A stretch of DNA of 64,000 bases from Enhydrobacter sp. (GTDB taxonomy: Bacteria > Pseudomonadota > Alphaproteobacteria > Reyranellales > Reyranellaceae): positions 1-64,000 of the forward strand of contig JAHCJV010000002.1 of NCBI GenBank assembly GCA_026126105.1, given 5' to 3'. The number at the start of each line of letters is the position of its first letter. Within the stretch, counting starts at the first letter, position 1. The notes beneath the pieces are model-generated. The model was not told the DNA's origin, did no database searches, and saw only the letters and a list, made by a program, of their open reading frames with translations. Of this stretch, positions 8,288-16,296 are shown piece by piece. The position numbers and the translations under genes were made by a program.

Positions 8288-8907
8288 CGCTCACCGCCCC
8301 GCTCTATCTCTTGCGGCACGGCGAGACGGCGTGGAACCTCGAGCGCCGCATGCAGGGCAGCAAGGATTCCCCCTTGACGGTGCGCGGCCGCGAGCAGGCC
8401 GCCGCGATGGGCCGTGCGCTCGCTGCAGAGCTTGCCCGCGAGCCCGGTCCGACACTGTTCCTGCGCAGCCCGCTCGGCCGTGCCCGCGAGACGGCGCTGA
8501 TCGTCGGCCGCGCCCTCGGCGTCGATCCTGCCGAATGGCGCGACGACATCCGCCTCGCCGAGCTGGGCTACGGACAGTGGGATGGCTTCACCTGGTCCGA
8601 GATCGAGGCCGACCACCCCGACGCGCTGGCAAGATGGCGCGCCGATCCAGAAGGCTTCTGCCCGCCCGGAGGCGAGACCCATCACGACCTGCGCCGCCGC
8701 TCCGCCGCGTTTCTCGCCGAGATCGCGGCTTCATCCGTGCGCGCCGTCGTGGTCGGCCATGGCGTCAGCGGCGCGGTCGTGCGTGGCCTGCATCTCGGCC
8801 TCGATGCGCGTGCCATGTTCGTGCTGGACAAGCCGCAGGACGCCTTCTTCCGCCTGCACGCAGGCCGCGAGGAGCGAATCCTGGCGATGGAGATGGCAAA
8901 ATTATAG
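8284..8907 (+). CDS. Histidine phosphatase (phosphoglycerate mutase-like) family protein
   Basis: 207-residue member of the histidine phosphatase superfamily. The phospho-accepting His is in the N-terminal LLRHGETAWN (H11). The second active-site His is in VVVGHGVSG, and the acid/base Glu is probably in LAELGYGQWDG. Family members include 2,3-bisphosphoglycerate mutases, cobalamin phosphatases and broad phosphatases; nothing here fixes the substrate. It is the last gene of the four-gene overlapping operon, starting in the ATGA of rsmD. Convergent with the minus-strand mutL group. Confidence 0.87.
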   Translation: MTLTAPLYLLRHGETAWNLERRMQGSKDSPLTVRGREQAAAMGRALAAELAREPGPTLFLRSPLGRARETALIVGRALGVDPAEWRDDIRLAELGYGQWDGFTWSEIEADHPDALARWRADPEGFCPPGGETHHDLRRRSAAFLAEIAASSVRAVVVGHGVSGAVVRGLHLGLDARAMFVLDKPQDAFFRLHAGREERILAMEMAKL

Positions 8908-8965
8908 AGCGCGTCACTCAGTGGCGCGTCTTGATCTCGCGGTCCGGGAGACCATGAGAAGCAGG

Positions 8966-9379
8966 CTACCCCCTCGACAGCCGGGCAGTGCGGCCGCAGC
9001 CGCTGCTTTCCGTGACGGTGAGCGTGCTGCCCTGGCTGGTGACGTTCAGCCGGCCCTCACGCCGATCGGTGCCCTTCACGGAGGCCACGGCGATCAGCGA
9101 GAAAGACCCGGGCTTCGCCAGGCCGTGTATCTGCCACAGGCCGGGGGTCGGCGCCGGCGGCGGCCCCTTCTTGGTGTTGGGCACGGGGCCGCGCGCGGTG
9201 GCATCGGTGGCGGTGCCCTCGACGAGGCCCGACTCGATGTAGATCATGTACTCGAGCGGCGCGTTGCACGAGCCGCCGTCGCTGCGGCCGCGCCATTCGC
9301 CGTCGAGCGGCCCGGGCGCCTGAGCCAGCACGGGAGGAGCGACAAGCGCTACACAAAGCGGCAGCAGCAATTTCTTCAT
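8966..9379 (-). CDS. Secreted protein of unknown function
   Basis: 137 residues starting with a clear signal peptide ([19 protein letters not shown], cleavage before QAPG). The mature chain is small, mostly beta-like, with two cysteines ([10 protein letters not shown] and [10 protein letters not shown]) that could form a disulfide in the periplasm. No known domain is recognised. The ATG overlaps the mutL stop by four bases (ATGA), so it is likely co-translated with mutL, though a link to mismatch repair is not implied by its export signal. Confidence 0.75.
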   Translation of the reverse strand: MKKLLLPLCVALVAPPVLAQAPGPLDGEWRGRSDGGSCNAPLEYMIYIESGLVEGTATDATARGPVPNTKKGPPPAPTPGLWQIHGLAKPGSFSLIAVASVKGTDRREGRLNVTSQGSTLTVTESSGCGRTARLSRG

Positions 9380-11169
9380 CGTCTTCCGAACAGCCGTTCG
9401 ATGTCGGCCAGCTTGAGTTCGACATAGGTCGGGCGGCCATGATTGCACTGTCCGGAATGCGGTGTCGCTTCCATTTGGCGCAGCAGCGCGTTCATCTCCT
9501 CGACAGTGAGCCGCCGGCCAGCCCGCACCGAGGTGTGGCAAGCCAGTGTGCCGCAGACCTCCTCGACCTTCTCCCTGAGCGACAGGTGATCCCCCATGTC
9601 GGCCAGCTCGTCGGCGAGATCGCGCACCAGCCCCTGAATGTCGGCCTCGCCCAGCAGCGCTGGTGTCTCGCGCACGACGACGGCGCCCAGTCCGAACGGC
9701 TCCAGCACCAGACCCATGTCGGCGAGCTCGGCGGCGCGTTGGGTGAGACGGCGGGCGCCCTCCTCGCCGACATCGACGACCTCGGGCAACAGCAGCGTCT
9801 GGCGCTTCACGCCCTCGGCCGCGAGCTGGTTCTTGAGCTTCTCGTGCAGCAGCCGCTCGTGCGCGGCGTGCTGGTCGACGATCACCACGCCGCCGTCGGT
9901 TTGCGCCACGATGTAGGTCTCGTGCAGCTGTGCACGTGCGACGCCGAGCGGATAGTGGCTGGCTTGCGCGTTGGCGGTGGGCTCTTCAGTGCGCGCAGAG
10001 AGCGGGGCCAAGGGGGGCGCCATGTACTGCATCGCTGCTTCCGCAAGGCCGCGCGGGATCGAAGAGCCATAGCGATTGCCCATCGGCAGCGACATCGAAA
10101 AGCCCGTGTGCGGGCGAAACGCTCCGAGCGCTGCGTCTGAAACCGTCGTGCTGGCACGGTGGCCAGCCGCGGAGAGTGCCGTCCGCAGCGCGCCCACGAT
10201 CAGCCCGCGCACGATCCCGGCGTCGCGGAAGCGTACCTCGGTCTTGGCCGGGTGGACGTTGACGTCGACCAGCTCCGGCGGCGCCTCGAGGAACAGCGCC
10301 ACCATAGGATTACGATCGCGCGCCAGGAAATCCTGGTAGGCGCCGCGCACCGCGCCGGCCAGCAGCTTGTCGCGCACCGGGCGGCCGTTGACGAAGAGAT
10401 ACTGGTGCTGGCTGGTCGGCCGGTTGAGCGTCGGCAGGCCGGCGAACCCGGTGAGCCGGAAGCCCTCGCGGTTGGCGTCGATCGCCACCGAGTTGTCGGC
10501 AAAATCGCGGCCCATGATCGACGAAAGCCGTTCCAGCCGGGCGGCATCTGGCCTGTCGAGAAGCGCGCGGTTGCACGCCGGCAGGTCGAACAGCGTGCGC
10601 TCCTCGCTTTCCAGCCGGAAGCCGATGCCGGGATGTGCCATTGCGAGGCGGCGCATCGCATCGGCGACGTGGCTCGATTCGGTGCGCGGCTCCTTCAGGA
10701 ACTTAAGCCGCGCGGGCGTGGCGAAAAAAAGCTCGCGCACTTCCACGCGCGTGCCCGGCGGATGCGCGGCGGGCCTGGGCTCGTCCTTGACGCCGCCGTC
10801 GATCGCCAGGGACCAGGCACTATCGGCCCCGGCCGGCCGCGAGGTGATGGTGAAGCGGCTGACCGAGGCGATCGACGGCAAGGCCTCGCCGCGGAAGCCA
10901 AGCGTGCGGATGTCGGTGAGATCATCCGCCGGCAGCTTGGAGGTGCAGTGCCGCTCGACGGCAAGGGCGAGTTCCTGTCGGTCCATGCCGTTGCCGTCAT
11001 CGACTACCGAGAGGAAGGTCCTTCCACCTTCCTTGAGGGTCACGGCGATACGCCGGGCGCGGGCGTCGATCGCGTTCTCGACCAGCTCCTTCACAGCGCT
11101 GGCCGGCCGCTCGACGACCTCGCCGGCGGCGATCTGGTTGACCAGATTTGAGGGAAGGCGGCGCAGCAT
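9376..11169 (-). CDS. mutL: DNA mismatch repair protein MutL
   Basis: 597 residues. The N-terminal GHKL ATPase shows [20 protein letters not shown], the DDGNGM motif and [12 protein letters not shown]. The C-terminal domain has [12 protein letters not shown], which fits the endonuclease motif DQHA-x2-E-x4-E, plus ACHTSVRAG and QCNHGRPT. MutL proteins with these motifs nick DNA themselves and usually occur in species lacking MutH (family knowledge), so this should be the nicking type. It lies 12 bases after pgi on the minus strand and overlaps a small secreted-protein gene at its 3' end. Confidence 0.96.
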   Translation of the reverse strand: MLRRLPSNLVNQIAAGEVVERPASAVKELVENAIDARARRIAVTLKEGGRTFLSVVDDGNGMDRQELALAVERHCTSKLPADDLTDIRTLGFRGEALPSIASVSRFTITSRPAGADSAWSLAIDGGVKDEPRPAAHPPGTRVEVRELFFATPARLKFLKEPRTESSHVADAMRRLAMAHPGIGFRLESEERTLFDLPACNRALLDRPDAARLERLSSIMGRDFADNSVAIDANREGFRLTGFAGLPTLNRPTSQHQYLFVNGRPVRDKLLAGAVRGAYQDFLARDRNPMVALFLEAPPELVDVNVHPAKTEVRFRDAGIVRGLIVGALRTALSAAGHRASTTVSDAALGAFRPHTGFSMSLPMGNRYGSSIPRGLAEAAMQYMAPPLAPLSARTEEPTANAQASHYPLGVARAQLHETYIVAQTDGGVVIVDQHAAHERLLHEKLKNQLAAEGVKRQTLLLPEVVDVGEEGARRLTQRAAELADMGLVLEPFGLGAVVVRETPALLGEADIQGLVRDLADELADMGDHLSLREKVEEVCGTLACHTSVRAGRRLTVEEMNALLRQMEATPHSGQCNHGRPTYVELKLADIERLFGRR

Positions 11170-11181
11170 CGCGCCGCCAGT

Positions 11182-12486
11182 CTACGACTTCCGCCGTTGG
11201 GAAAGATACTGGCGGGTGAGCACCTTGCCGTCCTCGACCGCCGGCTGGTCGAAAGCGTCGATGCCCCACAGCTCGGCGGCGAACATCGTCTCGAGCATAT
11301 AGTGCATCATCAGTGCGCCCATCACGCGTTCGTCGATCGCCTTGATGCGAATCACGCGCACCGGCCGGTCATCTTTGACCAGCGTGGCGGCCGTCGCGTC
11401 GGCCTCGGCCAGCAACAGATCACCCATCGTATGTCCGGCGAGATAATCGAGCGCCTTGTCACCGCCCAGCGTTGCCGGCGAGAGCGCGGTGCCCTGCCCC
11501 GCGGTGTCCTGGATGATGAACGTGTAGAGCTTGTCATGCGGTCCGCCGAGATAGAGCTGGACTTGGCTATGCTGATCGATCGTGCCCATGGCGCGGATCG
11601 GCGTCGTGCCCTTGCCCTGCTTGCCCAGGCTCTCCGCCCAGATCTGGCGGTACCAGAAGGCAAAGGTTTCCAGACGATCAACATAGGGCATCAGCACTGT
11701 GATGTTCGTACCGCGCTCCCGGGATAGGCCGACCGACAAGGCCGCACCGGTCGCCGGCGCCAGGTCCTTGGTGTCCTTCGCCGCAAGAACGGGATCGAGC
11801 ACGCTTGCCGCACCCTCGCGCACCGCTGCACCATCGACGCCCGCGATCATCGCCGGCAGCATGCCGACCAGTGACAGCGCCGAGTAGCGGCCGCCGACCT
11901 TGGGGTCGTGCTCCAGTATCGTGCAGCCGAGCCCAGTCATCAGCCGACGCAGCGGATTGTCGGATGCCTCGGTGATGGCGAGCATCTGGTTGCTGATCGC
12001 CGCCTTGCCGATCTTGGTCTCCAGAGCCCCCAGCGCGGTGAAGGTCGCCGCGAGCGTCTCCGGCGTGCCGCCGGACTTGGAAATCGGCAGGAAGCCGGTC
12101 CGGTCGAGCGGCAGGCGGCTGGTCATCGCCGCGAAGGTCGCCGGATCGACGTTATCCATGAAATGGAGCTTGGGCCGGCCGGGGGTCGGGCCGAAGCCCT
12201 GATCCTTCAGCGCCACCAGCGTCTTGCCGCTGAGGCTCGAACCGCCACTGCCCATGACGACGACATGCTCGAACTTCGCGAAGCGCTCGACGTGCGGCTT
12301 CAGCGCCTCGAGGTCGTCGCGCCGCCCGGGCAGCTTCAGCAGCGGCAAGGTGCCGTCGTCGCGCCAGCGGCGGATCTTGTCGAGTGCAGGCGTGGCGCGC
12401 TGAAGCTCGCGGTCGAGCGCCGCCTGCGACAGGCCGCCTTTGACCTTGGCTTCGAGCGCATCGTCGATGATATGCGAATAGAACAT
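11182..12486 (-). CDS. pgi: Glucose-6-phosphate isomerase
   Basis: 434 residues, the shorter bacterial form with sugar-isomerase (SIS) domains. It interconverts glucose-6-phosphate and fructose-6-phosphate. Conserved stretches include VVVMGSGGSSLSGKTL, FLPISKSGGTPETLA (phosphate binding), DPKVGGRYSALS and MGTIDQHSQVQLYLGGP with the catalytic region. The start ATG gives the expected N-terminus. It lies between mutL and the M16 protease genes, all on the minus strand with short gaps, so it may share their transcript. Confidence 0.93.
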   Translation of the reverse strand: MFYSHIIDDALEAKVKGGLSQAALDRELQRATPALDKIRRWRDDGTLPLLKLPGRRDDLEALKPHVERFAKFEHVVVMGSGGSSLSGKTLVALKDQGFGPTPGRPKLHFMDNVDPATFAAMTSRLPLDRTGFLPISKSGGTPETLAATFTALGALETKIGKAAISNQMLAITEASDNPLRRLMTGLGCTILEHDPKVGGRYSALSLVGMLPAMIAGVDGAAVREGAASVLDPVLAAKDTKDLAPATGAALSVGLSRERGTNITVLMPYVDRLETFAFWYRQIWAESLGKQGKGTTPIRAMGTIDQHSQVQLYLGGPHDKLYTFIIQDTAGQGTALSPATLGGDKALDYLAGHTMGDLLLAEADATAATLVKDDRPVRVIRIKAIDERVMGALMMHYMLETMFAAELWGIDAFDQPAVEDGKVLTRQYLSQRRKS

Positions 12487-12495
12487 CCGTGACCT

Positions 12496-13809
12496 CTAGG
12501 GTTCCGCAATGGCGCCGGCCGGCTTGCCGACGACGACCGTGGTCATTGCCTCCTCGCGCAGGATGCGACGCGCCACGCGTCGTACATCCTCCGCCTTGAC
12601 CGCGCCGATCAGCGCCGCCCGGCGGTCGAGATAATCGCGCGGCTGACGATCGACCTGCAAGCTGTGCAGCAGGTTCGCGACGGAGCTCGACGAATCGAGC
12701 AGCAGCGCCATCGATCCGCTGAGATAGGTCTTGGCCTCGGCGAGCTCCTGATCGGTCACGCCCTCGCGGATGCGCACCAGTTCGGCCTTGATGACCCGGA
12801 GCGAGTCGGCAACCCGCTCGCTGGCGCTCCCGGTCGCGACCACGAGCAGCGACGCATTGCGTTGCGTGCGCAGCGCCGAGGAGACACTGTAGGCGAGCCC
12901 GCGTTTCTCGCGCACCTCGGTGAACAGCCGCGACTGCTGACCGCCGCCCAGAATGTGCGCCAGCACGACCGCGGCATGCCAGTCCGGGTCGTCGCGCGGA
13001 ATCGCCGGCAGGGCGATCAGGACGGAGCTCTGCGGAACCGGCCGATCGACATTGACGCTTTGAGGCTTGGTGGGGGGTGTCCAGATCGGTAGTTCGGGCC
13101 GGGGCGCGCCCGCGGGCAGGCCGCCGAAGGCACGATCCAGCAGGCGCGACAACTCGGCAGCATCGATGTCACCCACCGCAGTCACGATCAGGCCGTTGCG
13201 CGTCAGTACGGATGCCGCCCGATCCCTGATCTGCTGCTGCGTGACCGTCGGCAGGTTCTCGCGCACGCCCGAGGAATTGGCGGCATAGGGATGCCCCGCG
13301 AAAACCGCCGCCATCATCGTGCGCTGAGCTACCGAGGCGGGACGCTGGTCCGCCTGGCTCAATCCGACAATGATCTGTGACCGACGCTGCTCGATCCGGT
13401 CCGAATCGAAGCGTGGTTCGGTCACTGCCAATCGCAACAGCTCGAACGCCTCGTCGCGATGAGCGGACAGCAGGCGCAGGCTGCCGGTGACATTTTCGAG
13501 CGAGGCACCGAAGCCCAGTCCGACAGACGCATCCTCCTGGCGCTGCTTGAAAGCCTGCGCATCGAGCGGCCCTGCACCGTCGGTCAGCAGGCTCGCCGTG
13601 AGGCTGGTCAACCCCTGCCCATTCTCGGGATCACTGGAGCTGCCGCTGGCAAAAGAGAAGGACAGCGCCACGACCGGTGTACTGCTGTCCTCGACCAGCC
13701 AGGCCTTGATGCCGAGCGGCGTCGTGATTTCCTTGATCTCGATGGCTTCGGCGCGCGACGCCGCCAGCGCGAGCCCAAGCGCCAGCGCCATGCACCGCAG
13801 CACTGTCAT
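12496..13809 (-). CDS. M16 family peptidase-like subunit lacking the zinc motif
   Basis: 437 residues with a signal peptide (about residues 1-23, ending ASRAEA). It has the two-lobed M16 fold, but where active members carry HxxEH the sequence reads SSDPENGQGLTSLTASLL. It is therefore the non-catalytic partner. The C-terminal half keeps the R/Y block of M16 proteins (FTEVREKRGLAYSV). ATG overlaps the stop of the active M16 gene (ATGA), consistent with a periplasmic heterodimer, a common two-gene arrangement in alphaproteobacteria. Confidence 0.88.
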   Translation of the reverse strand: MTVLRCMALALGLALAASRAEAIEIKEITTPLGIKAWLVEDSSTPVVALSFSFASGSSSDPENGQGLTSLTASLLTDGAGPLDAQAFKQRQEDASVGLGFGASLENVTGSLRLLSAHRDEAFELLRLAVTEPRFDSDRIEQRRSQIIVGLSQADQRPASVAQRTMMAAVFAGHPYAANSSGVRENLPTVTQQQIRDRAASVLTRNGLIVTAVGDIDAAELSRLLDRAFGGLPAGAPRPELPIWTPPTKPQSVNVDRPVPQSSVLIALPAIPRDDPDWHAAVVLAHILGGGQQSRLFTEVREKRGLAYSVSSALRTQRNASLLVVATGSASERVADSLRVIKAELVRIREGVTDQELAEAKTYLSGSMALLLDSSSSVANLLHSLQVDRQPRDYLDRRAALIGAVKAEDVRRVARRILREEAMTTVVVGKPAGAIAEP

Positions 13810-15167
13810 TTCCAACCCTCGGCCGGCGTGAGCAGCGAGGTGACCGCACCCTCGTCGCGCCAGATATGGCGCGCCGCGGCGACGACGTCGTTCGGTCGAA
13901 CCGCAGCGATCGCCCGGGGCCAATCGTCGAGCTCCGCAATGCTGCCTCCCGTGGAGAGTGCATTAGCGTAGAGACGCGTTCCGCTCGCGAGCGAGTCCTG
14001 CGAATAGATCGCGCTCGCCAGAAGCTGGTTCTGTGCCCGCTCGACCTCTTGCGCCGTGACGTCGCCGTCGAGGACCCTCTTCATCTGGTTGCCGACCGCC
14101 GTCTCGACTTCCGCTACGCTGCGCCCGCGCATCGGCTGGACGGTGATCTCGAAACTCGTGAGGCCAAGAGCCGTCGGGCCGTAGCCGGAGTATGCCGACA
14201 AGGCGATCTTGTCCTGTGCAACCAAAGCACGCGACAGGCGACTGGTCTCGCTGCCGCCGAACAGCCGCGTCAGCACCTGGAGCGCATGGGCATGGCGCGT
14301 TTCTCCCGCTCGATAGGAAGGGGCCAGGAAGTCCCGACTCCAGCGCGGCTCGGGCACCCGCACATCGGCGCGTGTTACGCGCTGAGGAAGCCCGGCGCCG
14401 CCTTCCGCCGGCCGTTTCCGCGGCACGATCGCGCGGGCCGGGACCGGTCCATAATGTTTCTCGGCGAGCTTGTGTACCGCCTCCGTCGTGGTGTCACCCG
14501 CCACGATCAGCACAGCGTTGTTTGGCGCATAGAAGCGGCGATAGAACGCGCTGAGATCGCCGACGCCGAGTCTCTTCACGTCGTCCGCATAGCCTGCTGT
14601 CGGCATTGCATAGGGTTTGTGCAGGCCAAACAGCTGCTCGCGCGCGGCCTCGTCGAGCATCGCGGACGGCACGTTGTCGACCCGCATGCGCCGCTCCTCG
14701 AGCACCACTTCGCGCTCGGGCCTGAGCTCGCTCTCGAGAATGCGAAGATTCACCATGCGATCGGCTTCCATGCGCATCACCAGCTCGAGGCGATCGGGCG
14801 CGATGGTCTGGTGGTACCCCGTCATGTCGAAGCCGGTGAAGGCATTGTCGCGGCCGCCGTTGCGCGCCACCGTTCGCGAGAATTCGCTCGCCGCCAGCAC
14901 GCCGGTGCCCTTGAACATCATGTGCTCGAGGAAATGGGCGATGCCGGTACGGCCGTAGGTCTCGTCGGCGCTGCCGACCCTGTATACCAGCAGCTGGGTC
15001 ACGATCGGGGCGCGGCTCGACGGCAGCACAACGACCTCGAGGCCATTCGGCAGGGTGAAGGTATCGGACGGTCGGCGACTTACGTGCAACAGACTCGCCA
15101 GGGCCGAGGCTCGCGGGGTCAGGAGCGTAGCGGCCAAGAGGCCGCCGAGAGCAGCACGGCGGCGCAC
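13806..15167 (-). CDS. M16 family zinc metallopeptidase (active subunit)
   Basis: 453 residues from a GTG start at 15167, with GGGAGC six bases upstream. The N-terminus (MRRRAALGGLLAATLL, ending PRASA) looks like an export signal and has adjacent arginines that could suit Tat. The zinc motif HFLEH lies in GIAHFLEHMMFKGT, and the third ligand is in the following acidic helix PEREVVLEERRMR. It is the catalytic member of the insulinase/processing-peptidase-like pair. Natural substrates are unknown; periplasmic peptide degradation is the usual view. Confidence 0.92.
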   Translation of the reverse strand: MRRRAALGGLLAATLLTPRASALASLLHVSRRPSDTFTLPNGLEVVVLPSSRAPIVTQLLVYRVGSADETYGRTGIAHFLEHMMFKGTGVLAASEFSRTVARNGGRDNAFTGFDMTGYHQTIAPDRLELVMRMEADRMVNLRILESELRPEREVVLEERRMRVDNVPSAMLDEAAREQLFGLHKPYAMPTAGYADDVKRLGVGDLSAFYRRFYAPNNAVLIVAGDTTTEAVHKLAEKHYGPVPARAIVPRKRPAEGGAGLPQRVTRADVRVPEPRWSRDFLAPSYRAGETRHAHALQVLTRLFGGSETSRLSRALVAQDKIALSAYSGYGPTALGLTSFEITVQPMRGRSVAEVETAVGNQMKRVLDGDVTAQEVERAQNQLLASAIYSQDSLASGTRLYANALSTGGSIAELDDWPRAIAAVRPNDVVAAARHIWRDEGAVTSLLTPAEGWK

Positions 15168-15181
15168 GGACGGGCTCCCTA

Positions 15182-15766
15182 TCAGAAGATGCCTTCGAGC
15201 AAACCGCGCTTGCGGCGCTGAATGGTCGGCGTCGCCGCATTGGACGGCTGTCCGGTCGCCTGCGCGTCGCGCAAGCGCTGCTGTTCCTTTTCAGGATCGA
15301 CGATCACGCCGGGCGGCGGCTTGTCCTGCCAGAAGATCAGGCTGTCGATGAAGGTATTGTCCTTCTCGGCCAAGGTGCGGGTGTCGCGATTGACTTGGCT
15401 GCGGATATTGGGGTCGACGCCGCCGGCCCCGGCCTTGGCGATCAACGACTGTTCCGAAGCGCCGCCCGCCACGGCCGGTGCGGTGCCTCCGCCGCCCCTC
15501 TGCTGCACCCGACCAGCCATGACCGGGGAGAGCGCTTCTTTAGCCTGGTCGGACGGCGTGGTCTCCTGCGGACGCGGTTCGCCGGGACGCGGTGGGCGAA
15601 GCTCGGCATTCGGCGGCATGGTGAGCGGTGAATGTGAAACGATCTTGAACTCGTCTGGCGAGAATTTCTTGCCACCGCCGAGATTCTCGAACGCGCTGCA
15701 GCCGCCGAGCGCAACGGCGCCGATGGCGGCAAAGATCACAGGAAAAAAGATCGTCCGTCGCATCAT
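15182..15766 (-). CDS. DUF3035 lipoprotein
   Basis: 194 residues. The N-terminus is a lipoprotein signal with lipobox LGGC (VALGGCSAFENL), so the mature protein should be lipidated at that Cys. Next comes the DUF3035 hallmark SPDEFKIVSHSPLTMPPN, followed by a low-complexity linker and a C-terminus rich in basic residues (RRKRGLLEGIF). Function unknown. The start is one of two adjacent ATGs (15766 or 15763), with AAGGA just upstream. It directly follows lspA, whose product would process it, an arrangement conserved in alphaproteobacteria. Confidence 0.85.
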   Translation of the reverse strand: MMRRTIFFPVIFAAIGAVALGGCSAFENLGGGKKFSPDEFKIVSHSPLTMPPNAELRPPRPGEPRPQETTPSDQAKEALSPVMAGRVQQRGGGGTAPAVAGGASEQSLIAKAGAGGVDPNIRSQVNRDTRTLAEKDNTFIDSLIFWQDKPPPGVIVDPEKEQQRLRDAQATGQPSNAATPTIQRRKRGLLEGIF

Positions 15767-15803
15767 TTGTCCTTGGAACTTCTGTCCGCCGATCATGGCC
15801 TAA

Positions 15804-16286
15804 TCAGGGCGCGCGCTGCTTCTCGCCGATGAGCGAATCGATGAGCATTAGCCCGACTCCTACCACGATCGCGGCATCGGCGACGTTGAATGCAGGCCAG
15901 TGCCACTCTCCCACGTGGAAATCGGCGAAATCGAACACCGCTCCCCACCGCGCGCGGTCGATAACATTGCCGATGGCCCCGCCCATGACAAGGCCGATGC
16001 CCCAGCCGGTCAGGGGGCGGTCGGTTCGCCGCAGCCACAAAAAAAGCCCGATGCAAACCGCGATGGCGACGCCGGACAGCAGCCAGGCCGGCAGCGCGCG
16101 GTCGCCGCCCAGCAGGCCGAAGCTGACACCGCGATTCCAGACGATGACCAGCCGGAAGAAGTCGTCGATCACAGGCACGACGTTGCCCACCTTCAGCAGA
16201 TAGCCGAGCAGCAGCTGTTTGCTCAGCTGGTCGATCACCAGCGTGGCCGCGACCAGTGCCATGGCCTGACGGTCAATGCGTCTCAT
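15804..16286 (-). CDS. lspA: Lipoprotein signal peptidase (signal peptidase II)
   Basis: 160-residue inner-membrane aspartyl protease with four predicted membrane segments, cleaving prolipoprotein signal peptides. The two catalytic aspartates are in GNVIDRARWGAVFDF and FNVADAAIVVG, both matching LspA. It lies 10 bases downstream of ileS and 37 bases upstream of the DUF3035 lipoprotein gene, in the common ileS-lspA order. Confidence 0.95.
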   Translation of the reverse strand: MRRIDRQAMALVAATLVIDQLSKQLLLGYLLKVGNVVPVIDDFFRLVIVWNRGVSFGLLGGDRALPAWLLSGVAIAVCIGLFLWLRRTDRPLTGWGIGLVMGGAIGNVIDRARWGAVFDFADFHVGEWHWPAFNVADAAIVVGVGLMLIDSLIGEKQRAP

Positions 16287-16296
16287 GCGAGGCGTC